A DNA stretch of 64,000 bases, taken from assembly GCA_030427735.1 (NCBI GenBank), contig JAUIBP010000002.1:124001-188000 (forward strand), read 5' to 3'. The position numbers and the translations under genes are program-made. Each line of letters begins with the position of its first letter. Positions within the stretch are counted from its first letter, which is position 1. The DNA comes from Bacteroidia bacterium. Its GTDB lineage: Bacteria; Bacteroidota; Bacteroidia; Flavobacteriales; Flavobacteriaceae. This document shows, piece by piece, positions 26,391 through 34,411 of this stretch. A model generated the notes under the pieces. That model was given only the letters and a program-made list of their open reading frames with translations. It ran no database searches and was not told the origin of the DNA.

Positions 26391-26786
26391 GTGAAACACA
26401 AGGTTACACATATTACTTTTGCCACGTTTTTAACACTGGTGCTTTGCATGCACAACGTAAGCAATATGTTAACCATTACCGATTTTTTAATTAATCAGGA
26501 TGTTATTGCCAAAACTTTATGTGTTCAAAAAGAAGAACAAAAAGGTTGTAATGGTAAATGTCACCTTAGACAAGAATTAGCAAAGAACAATCCAGACACT
26601 AATTCTGAAGCCCCTTCAGAAAATAATAAACGATTAACATTAGATGCCTTTCAAATATCTCCTGTAAATCAACTAACCTCTATTTGGCTTGCAACCACTT
26701 ATAACAAGCAAGCATCAACTGCTAATCCAATACACTTTAAAAACCTGTATTTAGATATAGATACACCTCCACCTAATTACGTTTAA
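26391..26786 (+). CDS. Small cysteine-motif protein of the copper locus
   Basis: 131 residues from a GTG start. One N-terminal hydrophobic segment (ITFATFLTLVLCM, residues 8-20) anchors or exports it. A cysteine motif LCVQKEEQKGCNGKCHL (C44, C53, C57) follows, then a charged region and a tail with PPP near the end. The broken gene at 29937 has the same plan (C-x9-C-x3-C, PPP tail), so this is a small family repeated within one locus. Cys and His spacing suggests metal or redox handling in the periplasm. I do not recognise a named domain. Confidence 0.65.
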   Translation: MKHKVTHITFATFLTLVLCMHNVSNMLTITDFLINQDVIAKTLCVQKEEQKGCNGKCHLRQELAKNNPDTNSEAPSENNKRLTLDAFQISPVNQLTSIWLATTYNKQASTANPIHFKNLYLDIDTPPPNYV

Positions 26787-27000
26787 AATACATACACGAC
26801 TTTTTCTATATTTTTTATACTGCTTTATAAGTCTCATCGAGTTATACACAAACTGTGTTACAACTGCGATTGTACTTATAGTTTTATAACACCACTTTAG
26901 AAAATCACATTTACTCTAGTTTTTAACACTAATGTTGGGTGCTTCAACTTAAATCTGTTGGCATTCAACCTTATGTGTATTGTATTTAAAAACACTAATT

Positions 27001-27942
27001 ATGTTTAAACCACATTATGTTGTTTTTTCATGCCTGCTTTTTGTTATACTATATTTTGCAACCTCATCTTGCACTATAGATAAAACAGATTATGAAGATG
27101 AATTAACAACCGAAATACCGGAATATATAGATTACGAAGAAGCTGTAAAACTTAGCATCGGTAATTACAACATTAGTATACAAGCCTTAAACGGCACATT
27201 GTATACAGGTTATAACGATATCCGTTTAACGGTAACCAACAGCTCTACCAACCAAGAAGTTTCGGATGTTGATGTTACGTTACTACCTATTAAGACTAAC
27301 GCTATAAACGAAACGTCGTCGGGGCCGCATCAATATCATTTAAATTACAATAACGAAAATGGCTATTATTCGGGCTATGTAGTATTTCCCAACAAAAGCG
27401 ATGTTGCCAACCATTGGCAATTTTATATTGGTATAACCGATGTTTACGAAACCTTAACGGCTTCGCAAGACATTAATGTAGCCGAGCAAAGTAATAAAAA
27501 CCTTAACATGACCACGTTTTTAGGTCATGATAACGATATGTATTACATTGCATTGGTTGCGCCACAAAGCCCAAAAATTGCTGAAAACAAATTAGTTGCT
27601 GGCATTTACAAGTATAATCCACCCGCAAATACAAGCACAACATTTCCAGACCCCGAACAGTTCTCGTATTCCGAAGTCGAAAATTACACCCTAAAACTAG
27701 ATCCAAGAATGCCAGAACCTTCTATGGGAAACCATTCGTCACCTAACAACAAGGATTTAATTCAAGAAGAAGACAAATTATATCATGGAGTAGTGAATTA
27801 TACGATGACAGGCAATTGGACGCTCAATTTCATTTTAATAAATCAAAATGGAAAAATTGTTAAAGGCACCGAAGTCCCAACCGATTTCACCCCAGGTATT
27901 GAAGGCGCTAAAAGCGAATTATTTATAGACATTTTGTTCTAA
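27001..27942 (+). CDS. YtkA-like lipoprotein, probable copper-binding partner of the TonB receptor
   Basis: 313 residues from the ATG at 27001 (an upstream TTG at 26980 gives no better signal). A lipobox-like ATSSC places the lipidated Cys at 24. Two immunoglobulin-like domains resemble YtkA/CopC folds, roughly residues 52-150 and 195-300. The second carries DPRMPEPSMGNHSSPNN (Met237, Met242, His245), which looks like a copper site, and YTMTGNWTLNF. The gene ends six bases before the TonB receptor, so the pair is translated from one transcript. The family name is tentative; a surface or periplasmic copper-binding role is inferred from residues and context. Confidence 0.6.
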   Translation: MFKPHYVVFSCLLFVILYFATSSCTIDKTDYEDELTTEIPEYIDYEEAVKLSIGNYNISIQALNGTLYTGYNDIRLTVTNSSTNQEVSDVDVTLLPIKTNAINETSSGPHQYHLNYNNENGYYSGYVVFPNKSDVANHWQFYIGITDVYETLTASQDINVAEQSNKNLNMTTFLGHDNDMYYIALVAPQSPKIAENKLVAGIYKYNPPANTSTTFPDPEQFSYSEVENYTLKLDPRMPEPSMGNHSSPNNKDLIQEEDKLYHGVVNYTMTGNWTLNFILINQNGKIVKGTEVPTDFTPGIEGAKSELFIDILF

Positions 27943-27948
27943 ATTAAA

Positions 27949-29931
27949 ATGAAGCATCTTTTTCTTTTATTCTTTTTTTGGGGATGTACTTTAAGTGCTC
28001 AAAACACTAAAACCAAGCAAGACAGCATAACGGTTTTGGATGCCGTTGAGCTTAAAACTATTGCTAAAAGCAAATTAGAAACCGACCTTAAAAAAAGCGT
28101 TACAGTAGACGAATTTCTTGCCAGCTCTAACAACATTAGTTTTATAAAACGCGGTGGCTATGCATGGGAACCCTTACTGAATAACATGAGCACAGAACGC
28201 TCGGCAATCACAATAGATGGTATGCATGTTTTTGGTGCGTGTACAGACAAAATGGACCCCATTACCTCGTATGTAGAAAGTAATAATTTGTCTTCTATAA
28301 CAATAAAATCCGGACAAGAAGGTGGGCAACAAGGCGCAACCGTAGCAGGAAGTATCGACCTAAAACGCAAAAAAACCATGTTTAGCGACCAAGAAACCTG
28401 GAAAGGCGCTTACCAAACTGGTTACGAATTTAATAACCAGCAATTTTTTAACTTAGGAAATGTATCGTTTTCTAATACCAAATTAGCGGCAGATGGCAGT
28501 ATATCGTATAGAAAAGCAGAAAATTATTCAGATGGAAATAACGATGAAGTCAATCATTCGCAATTTAAAAAATTCAATACCTCTCTTGGTTTTTCGTATA
28601 AAACAAGTGCGCTTTCTGCTGTAAAAATAGATGCTATTTTTGATGTTGCCAAAGATGTTGGATACTCTGCCCTACCTATGGATTTATGGTTATCTCGCGC
28701 TTTAATTACTTCAGTTTCCTACAAACAACTTTTTGAAGATAAAACTATTAAGCTATGGGATTCTAAATTGTACTATAATACTGTAGAGCATTATATGGAT
28801 GATACCACGCGACCAGAAAACTTAGTGCATATGGACATGCCCGGTTGGACGACCACTTACGGTTTGCTATCAAAGGTGAAGCTTCAAAAGGACAATTTAT
28901 CCTCCGAAATTCAATTGAATGCTTACGATAATCTTTCTATTGCAGAAATGCGTATGTACCCACAAGATTACAGCGAAACCACCATGTTTGCTTACAGCTG
29001 GCCTTGGGTTACCACACGCTATGTCGGATTATCTTTAAACAACGCCTTAGATATATCATATAACAGTCAGCTTAATTTTGGAGGAAGCTTAGGTGTACAT
29101 TACAACTATTCTAAATATGTAGAATTCAATTGGATATTCCACCCTGGAGCGCCACAAGAAAAAACAAGATTACTCCCGAGTCTGTTTGCTAATTACAATG
29201 TACAGCTTAATGATTTCGATTTTTCAATAGGTGGTGGTTACGGCCATAGAGCGCCATCGGTTTCTGAAGGCTATGGCTATTACATTTACAATAGTTTTGA
29301 TCGTTACGACTACATTGGCAATCCAGATTTAAAAAACGAAGTGTCTTACGAAGCCAATGCTAGCGCCAGCTATAAGACCGAAAAAATAAAGATTGAAGGT
29401 AATCTTAATTATTTCTATATCGATAATTACATTATTGGTGAAATATTAAGCATGGGCAGCCCCATGAATTATCAGTCTGTTGGCGTAAAGGGCTACACTT
29501 CGCTAGATTATGCTACCCTGTTTAATGCCGCTTTAAATTTGGAATATGCTATTACCAACAATTTACACCTAAATGGTACAGTAACCTATGCCAAAGGACA
29601 AGACCAAGATCAAGGTAATTTACCATTTATACGGCCACTTAGCTACCTAGCCACTTTACATTATCAATATAAAAATTTAAATTTTCAAACTAGTATAAAT
29701 GGCGATTTAGAGCAGGTTAATTACAGTCCGCAATACGGCGAAGACCAAACCCCTGGATATACCATTTGGAACTTTTCTACAGATTACACGTTTCGTATTA
29801 AAAACAAAAAAACTGTATTTCAGGTAGGTGTAGAAAATATCCTGAACACGTATTACAGTACCTATGCCGACTGGGGGAATATCCCTAGAATGGGGCGTAA
29901 TGTATTTACATCTTTAAAAATTAATTTATAA
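27949..29931 (+). CDS. TonB-dependent copper receptor (OprC/NosA type)
   Basis: 660 residues with a signal peptide to about SAQ (residue 17). The plug domain covers roughly 40-140 and the barrel the rest, ending in FTSLKINL. Two motifs stand out: GACTDKMDPITSY, in which C98 and M102 form CxxxM, and NTVEHYMDD, in which H281 and M283 form HxM. In Pseudomonas OprC these same motifs supply the copper ligands, and NosA is its homologue. The receptor should therefore import copper using ExbB/ExbD/TonB energy. Met- and His-rich HMDMPG at 294-299 may add to the site. It is preceded by the lipoprotein and followed after five bases by the broken cysteine protein gene. Confidence 0.85.
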   Translation: MKHLFLLFFFWGCTLSAQNTKTKQDSITVLDAVELKTIAKSKLETDLKKSVTVDEFLASSNNISFIKRGGYAWEPLLNNMSTERSAITIDGMHVFGACTDKMDPITSYVESNNLSSITIKSGQEGGQQGATVAGSIDLKRKKTMFSDQETWKGAYQTGYEFNNQQFFNLGNVSFSNTKLAADGSISYRKAENYSDGNNDEVNHSQFKKFNTSLGFSYKTSALSAVKIDAIFDVAKDVGYSALPMDLWLSRALITSVSYKQLFEDKTIKLWDSKLYYNTVEHYMDDTTRPENLVHMDMPGWTTTYGLLSKVKLQKDNLSSEIQLNAYDNLSIAEMRMYPQDYSETTMFAYSWPWVTTRYVGLSLNNALDISYNSQLNFGGSLGVHYNYSKYVEFNWIFHPGAPQEKTRLLPSLFANYNVQLNDFDFSIGGGYGHRAPSVSEGYGYYIYNSFDRYDYIGNPDLKNEVSYEANASASYKTEKIKIEGNLNYFYIDNYIIGEILSMGSPMNYQSVGVKGYTSLDYATLFNAALNLEYAITNNLHLNGTVTYAKGQDQDQGNLPFIRPLSYLATLHYQYKNLNFQTSINGDLEQVNYSPQYGEDQTPGYTIWNFSTDYTFRIKNKKTVFQVGVENILNTYYSTYADWGNIPRMGRNVFTSLKINL

Positions 29932-29936
29932 CATTC

Positions 29937-30317
29937 ATGCAAAAAGTTTTAAGTGTTTTATTAGCGGTTTTGTGCTTACTGATCGGGTTTCAGAAAGCAC
30001 TCATGCTTGTACACTTTAAACTTAACCAAGCCAGTATAGAAGAAACGCTATGCATAAACAAAAACCAGCCCGAACTGCAATGTCACGGCTCCTGCTATTA
30101 AAAAAAAGAATTACAAAAATCTAAAAATTCTAAATCTACAGCCAACAGCATTTACAAACAAATCGATTTAATAACAACTCCCCTGTTTGTATTCGAAACC
30201 GAACAAGAACAAGCTTCTATACACACTAAAATTATTGATTTTTACATTAAACATTACACCGCACCGCAGATAGAAATCAATATTCCGCCACCAATTTTAA
30301 GACACCATTTATTGTAA
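29937..30317 (+). pseudogene. Small cysteine-motif protein, interrupted by an in-frame stop
   Basis: From the ATG at 29937 the frame encodes a hydrophobic N-terminus and LCINKNQPELQCHGSCY, then meets TAA at 30099-30101 (codon 55). The same frame continues open as KKELQKSKNS to a natural stop at 30315-30317, ending in a PPP tail. The plan matches the intact paralogue at 26391 (131 residues). One T-to-A change of a Leu codon TTA, next to an A-run, explains the break. It could be a real nonsense mutation, a sequencing error, or a truncated but still exported 54-residue peptide. Confidence 0.7.
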
Positions 30318-30377
30318 GCTCATATAACAACACAACAAAAAACCATTAAAAATTAGATATCAAAAAAAATATTAAAT

Positions 30378-31223
30378 ATGAAAACCTTAAAAAAACTTTT
30401 AACCTTAGCAACCCTTCCTTTAGCAGTAATGTCTTGTTCTACCGACGACGATCCAGTGGCTAACAACGTAACATTAACTTTCAACAATACGTTCGAAAAC
30501 ACAACGATTGTTCTTGGAGATGCTAGCTCATCAACTGCTACAGTAAACACTTCTGCCGAAGGACAAACGCATCATTTTTCAGAATTAAAATATGTTATTA
30601 GTAACATTCGGTTGATAAAAGCAGATGGTTCGGAATTTCCATACCATGTTAACGACTTAGATAACGGTGCCATTGTAGTGAATCAATCTAAACCTGAAAC
30701 GTTAAATTTTGTAATGAGCGATATTCCGTCGGACGAATACACCAAAATAAAATTTGGACTTGGTGTTAAAACCGATTTAAACACTTTAGACGAAGCTAGA
30801 TTTCCTAACTTTTATGCTTCTGCAGGTGCCAACGATACCGAAATGCACTGGGAATGGGGTACCGGATACCGTTTCACTAAAATTGAAGGATTTTACGATA
30901 CAGACAACAAAACCCTATCGGTACACACCGGAAGCACCATTGAAGGCGAAGAAGGCAGTTACACACAAGGTGTAGATGCTTACAGAGATATTACGTTAGA
31001 CCTAACTACTGCTGCCAACGTTGGTAAGCATGCAACAACCATTACTATTAAAGCCGACTTTGACAAGCTATTAAGTGGCAAAATTAACACTATTACGTTA
31101 GGAGAAGGAAACGCAACACCTAGCACACACACCGCTAACAACATGGTGTTGTATGTAGATAATTTAGGTGGAGACGGCGCAGCCGATATTACTGGTATGT
31201 TTTCGATTACTAGTGTAGACTAA
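30378..31223 (+). CDS. MbnP-like copper-associated lipoprotein
   Basis: 281 residues. Lipobox AVMSC with the lipidated Cys at 20, then a Ser/Asp-rich linker. The body fits the MbnP family: FSELKYVISNIRLI, PYHVNDLD, and MHWEWGTGYRF (residues 156-166) with two Trp in a WxW arrangement. In methanotrophs a di-heme partner, MbnH, oxidises a Trp of MbnP to kynurenine and the product binds copper. The MbnH-like gene follows 95 bases later. Apart from the lipobox Cys there is no Cys, so it lacks the four-Cys pattern of some relatives. Confidence 0.78.
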   Translation: MKTLKKLLTLATLPLAVMSCSTDDDPVANNVTLTFNNTFENTTIVLGDASSSTATVNTSAEGQTHHFSELKYVISNIRLIKADGSEFPYHVNDLDNGAIVVNQSKPETLNFVMSDIPSDEYTKIKFGLGVKTDLNTLDEARFPNFYASAGANDTEMHWEWGTGYRFTKIEGFYDTDNKTLSVHTGSTIEGEEGSYTQGVDAYRDITLDLTTAANVGKHATTITIKADFDKLLSGKINTITLGEGNATPSTHTANNMVLYVDNLGGDGAADITGMFSITSVD

Positions 31224-31231
31224 CTTTTGAA

Positions 31232-31295
31232 AAACTGTCTGAAAGCACAAACAACAGCTTGATCTATGTTTTAAGCAATCGCTTTCAGACAGTTT
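31232..31295 (+). repeat. Long 15-base inverted repeat between the MbnP- and MbnH-like genes
   Basis: AAACTGTCTGAAAGC (31232-31246) pairs perfectly with 31281-31295 across 34 bases that contain a smaller AGCTT/AAGC stem. No T-run follows, so it is not a standard terminator; it may set the relative levels of the two products or protect the upstream mRNA. Confidence 0.6.
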
Positions 31296-31318
31296 CCATC
31301 AATTTTAATCGTTAAAAA

Positions 31319-32338
31319 ATGATAAAACAACTAATCGTTTTAGTATTACTATTTACTGCGCTATCGTGTGGCACAGACGATTCGGAATACACTCCTATAA
31401 ATAATCCGGAAATTGCTTTGGATATTCCACTCAATTTCCCGACTCCCAATGCGGCACTTTTTAGCAATGCCCCAACAAAATACGGTGTAGTTTTAGGAAA
31501 AAAATTATTTAACGACACCCGATTAAGTATAGACAACAGCATTTCGTGCGCCACATGCCATATGCAAAATCATGCCTTTACAGACCAAAAAAAACAAGCT
31601 GTTGGTGTTGAAGGCCGAATAGGAATACGCAACACACCTCCTATTCAGAATCTGGCTTTCATGAACTTTTACAATTGGGATGGCAGCAAATTACAACTCG
31701 AAAAACAAACCATAGTCCCTATTATCACCCATGAAGAAATGGATTCTTCAATGCTGGATGTAATTAGTAAACTAGAACAAGACCCAGACTATTTAGAATT
31801 ATTTAAAAATACCTTTGGAGACGACGTTATAACCTCCGAACGCATTTTTGAAAGCATTGCCCAATTTGAATACACCTTAATTTCTGCCAATAGCAAATAC
31901 GATCGTGTTGTTAGAGATCACACCGAAACGTTTACAGAAAGTGAAGCTAGGGGTTACAGCATTTTTCAAGAAAAATGTGCCAGTTGCCACAGTACAGCAT
32001 TATTTACAGACCAAAGTTTTAGAAATGTTGGTTTTCCTGTAAATCAGGCTACAAACGAAGCTGGCCGAGCTCGTGTAACCGGATTACAATACGATTACAT
32101 GAAATTTCGCGTGCCATCATTACGTAATATAGCATATACGGGGCCTTACGGAAGTTTCGGACAATTCGCCAGCCTAAAAGCAGTTCTCGACTATTTCGAC
32201 AATGGCGTTATTGATTCAGATAATTTAGATCCTATTTTTAAAGCCAACAACTACAGAATTCCGCTTACAGAACAAGACAAAATAGATATCATTGCCTTTA
32301 TGCACACCTTAAGCGATAGTAGTTTTATAAATCCTTAA
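31319..32338 (+). CDS. MbnH-like di-heme cytochrome c peroxidase family protein
   Basis: 339 residues. Lipobox TALSC (Cys17), so attached to a membrane facing the periplasm. Two heme c motifs, SCATCH (CxxCH at 77-81) and KCASCHS (220-224), are arranged as in the di-heme peroxidase/MauG superfamily. Beside an MbnP-like gene this most likely is the MbnH-type enzyme that modifies Trp in its partner rather than a simple hydrogen peroxide reductase. That choice rests on context; the superfamily itself is certain. Last gene of the copper locus; the next gene converges on it. Confidence 0.85.
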   Translation: MIKQLIVLVLLFTALSCGTDDSEYTPINNPEIALDIPLNFPTPNAALFSNAPTKYGVVLGKKLFNDTRLSIDNSISCATCHMQNHAFTDQKKQAVGVEGRIGIRNTPPIQNLAFMNFYNWDGSKLQLEKQTIVPIITHEEMDSSMLDVISKLEQDPDYLELFKNTFGDDVITSERIFESIAQFEYTLISANSKYDRVVRDHTETFTESEARGYSIFQEKCASCHSTALFTDQSFRNVGFPVNQATNEAGRARVTGLQYDYMKFRVPSLRNIAYTGPYGSFGQFASLKAVLDYFDNGVIDSDNLDPIFKANNYRIPLTEQDKIDIIAFMHTLSDSSFINP

Positions 32339-32346
32339 GCGAGATA

Positions 32347-32694
32347 TTATTTATACTGATGCCTGAACCACACTTTTTGCCATTCGCGTTTTAAAATTAA
32401 AAACGCCACCTGCTCAGACAACAATACGGTATCGCTACCATCTAATTGTTTAATCTCACGTTCTGGCACATCTATAATGTATAACATGTTTAGATAATCG
32501 GCGAATGCATTCTGAATCAGGTTAAAAATAATGTCTTGCAATTGCACTTTTAAATCTTTAGGCGCAATATCTAAAGGCTGATCAAAATCCATATTAGCCA
32601 AACGAAAATCTTTGTTTAGCTGCGCGACTAATTGGCCGTACAATTCGTACTGCAAAGAAACCTGTAAAACATCTTGTGTAGTTTGTAATTGCAT
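32347..32694 (-). CDS. Conserved hypothetical protein downstream of polyprenyl synthase
   Basis: 115 residues, no signal peptide or membrane helix. Mostly helical, with amphipathic stretches (LQDIIFNLIQNAFADYLNMLYI) and a Trp-rich end (REWQKVWFRHQYK). I know no domain for it. It begins four bases after the polyprenyl synthase stop on the same strand, so the two are almost certainly co-transcribed. Confidence 0.6.
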   Translation of the reverse strand: MQLQTTQDVLQVSLQYELYGQLVAQLNKDFRLANMDFDQPLDIAPKDLKVQLQDIIFNLIQNAFADYLNMLYIIDVPEREIKQLDGSDTVLLSEQVAFLILKREWQKVWFRHQYK

Positions 32695-32698
32695 TTAT

Positions 32699-33673
32699 TT
32701 ACACACTTCTATTCATTAAATTCTCACCAAATTGCTTTAACACCTGCTTTTCTTCAGCACCAATTTTCAATTGTTTTAAAACCTCGAAAGCCTGTTGTGT
32801 ATAAGCTGTTATTTCCTGTTTTGTGGCTTCAGCAGCTCCAGAACTCACAAACAATTGTTTAACAGATTCGACTTTATCGGAACTGTCGGTTGGGCTAATC
32901 GCAAATAAATGTCTAAGCTCTTGCTGTTGTTCGGCTCCCGAAAATTCTAAAGCTTTTAAATACAAAAACGTTTTTTTATTTTCGATGATATCGCCACCTA
33001 CTTGTTTCCCAAACGTTTTAGGATCTCCAAAAGCATCTAAATAATCGTCCTGCAACTGAAAGGCAATGCCTAAACACCTACCAAAATCGTAAATTAAACG
33101 CTGTTCCGATTCGCTTGCTTTTGCAACTATTGCGCCCATTTGCATGGCCGCCCCAACCAAAACCGCAGTTTTGTATTCTATCATTTTAAGATATTCGGGA
33201 ATAGTTACATCGTCGCGTGTTTCAAAATCCACATCGTATTGTTGCCCTTCACAAACTTCTAAAGCTGTTTTACTAAACAATTTCGCCAAATCTCTAAACG
33301 TTTCTGGCTCGTAATTTTCGAATAACTGATATGCCATAATCAGCATTGCATCTCCCGAAAGAATTCCGGTGTTTACATCCCATTTTTCGTGTACAGTAAC
33401 ATGCCCCCTACGCAAAGGCGCATCATCCATTATATCGTCGTGAATCAGCGAAAAATTATGAAACACTTCTATACTCAATGCTGCATTTAAAGCCTGTTTG
33501 TAATCGGCGTTAAAAATTTCGGCTGCCATTAAAGTTAAAACCGGTCGCAAACGCTTACCGCCTAAACTTAAAATATAGCTAATAGGTTTATAAAGATTTT
33601 CGGGTTCTTTTTGGGTTTCAAACTGCTTTAAATAAGCAACAAAAGCGTCTTGGAAGAATGATATGTTTTGCAT
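32699..33673 (-). CDS. Polyprenyl (isoprenyl diphosphate) synthase
   Basis: 324 residues. LIHDDIMDDAPLRRG (D79, D80, D83) is the first aspartate-rich motif and QLQDDYLDAFGD the second; both bind the magnesium-diphosphate groups. GGKRLRPVL near residue 38 is also conserved. The enzyme extends prenyl diphosphates with IPP for quinones, carotenoids or undecaprenol; the product chain length cannot be read safely. It diverges from the TetR-efflux operon. dxs, at 46.8 kb, supplies the same pathway. Confidence 0.92.
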   Translation of the reverse strand: MQNISFFQDAFVAYLKQFETQKEPENLYKPISYILSLGGKRLRPVLTLMAAEIFNADYKQALNAALSIEVFHNFSLIHDDIMDDAPLRRGHVTVHEKWDVNTGILSGDAMLIMAYQLFENYEPETFRDLAKLFSKTALEVCEGQQYDVDFETRDDVTIPEYLKMIEYKTAVLVGAAMQMGAIVAKASESEQRLIYDFGRCLGIAFQLQDDYLDAFGDPKTFGKQVGGDIIENKKTFLYLKALEFSGAEQQQELRHLFAISPTDSSDKVESVKQLFVSSGAAEATKQEITAYTQQAFEVLKQLKIGAEEKQVLKQFGENLMNRSV

Positions 33674-33755
33674 GCCACAAAAATAAAAGAATATAGCAAA
33701 TTACCACATTTAGTTTTTAGAATGTTAACAAAGCATTAAACCACGGAAACTATTT

Positions 33756-33785
33756 TTGTTTTTTAAGTTTCCATGTTTATATTTG
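33756..33785 (+). promoter_or_regulatory. Promoter of the tetR-efflux operon
   Basis: TTG at 33756-33758, 19 bases, TATATTTG at 33778-33785: an exact consensus. It covers the ATG at 33773, which therefore cannot be the regulator's start. Confidence 0.75.
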
Positions 33786-33799
33786 CACAGAATTTTAAG

Positions 33800-34402
33800 A
33801 TGATGAAAGAAAAGATTATAGAAAAATCGGCAGACTTATTTTTAAATCTCGGATTTAAAAGTGTAACCATGGACGATATTGCCCAAGAGATGGGCATCTC
33901 GAAAAAAACCATTTACCAATATTTTGCCACAAAAACCAAACTGGTTGAAGCCACTGCTATATTTAAATTCAATTGCATAAACGACGCTATAAATTTGTGT
34001 TTTTGTGCAAAAGTGAATCCGATAGAAGAAATTTTAAAAATGAAAGATTTCATTATATCACAAATCAATAGCGAAAGACCTTCAGCCGAGTATCAATTCA
34101 AAAAATATTATCCGCGTATTTTTTCAATTTTGAAACAAAAGCAGTTCGAAATTACCAAAGATTGTATTTCGGGCAACTTAAAACGCGGCATAAAAGAAGG
34201 CTATTACCGAGAGGATATTAACATCGAATTTATATCGAGAGCATTTTTTGCTTTAATGGTATCGCTAAAAGACGAAGAAGTATTTCCTAAAGACACCTTT
34301 ACCAAAATAGAGCTGCTAGGTTACGTTTTAGACTATCACCTTCGCGGCATTAGCACCATAAAAGGTCAAGAATTTTTAAATCAAATAAAAACAAACAATT
34401 AA
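33800..34402 (+). CDS. TetR/AcrR-family transcriptional regulator
   Basis: 200 residues from the ATG at 33800 (MMKEKIIEKS); the earlier ATG at 33773 lies in the promoter. The helix-turn-helix (residues 22-48: MDDIAQEMGISKKTIYQYF) is typical of TetR; the C-terminal part is a ligand-binding helical bundle with one Cys-rich strand (NLCFCAKVN). It heads a four-gene operon with TolC, membrane fusion protein and RND pump (gaps of nine to thirteen bases), so it probably represses its own operon until an inducer binds. Confidence 0.9.
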   Translation: MMKEKIIEKSADLFLNLGFKSVTMDDIAQEMGISKKTIYQYFATKTKLVEATAIFKFNCINDAINLCFCAKVNPIEEILKMKDFIISQINSERPSAEYQFKKYYPRIFSILKQKQFEITKDCISGNLKRGIKEGYYREDINIEFISRAFFALMVSLKDEEVFPKDTFTKIELLGYVLDYHLRGISTIKGQEFLNQIKTNN

Positions 34403-34411
34403 AATTATATA

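Noticed and set aside
26391-32338. A methanobactin biosynthesis operon
   Set aside because: MbnP- and MbnH-like genes are present, but I find no precursor peptide and no MbnB/MbnC-type genes; a general copper locus is the safer reading.
26391-32338. A nitrous oxide reduction (nos) locus, because the receptor resembles NosA
   Set aside because: No nosZ, nosD, nosF, nosY or nosL is present; the receptor similarity only supports copper import.
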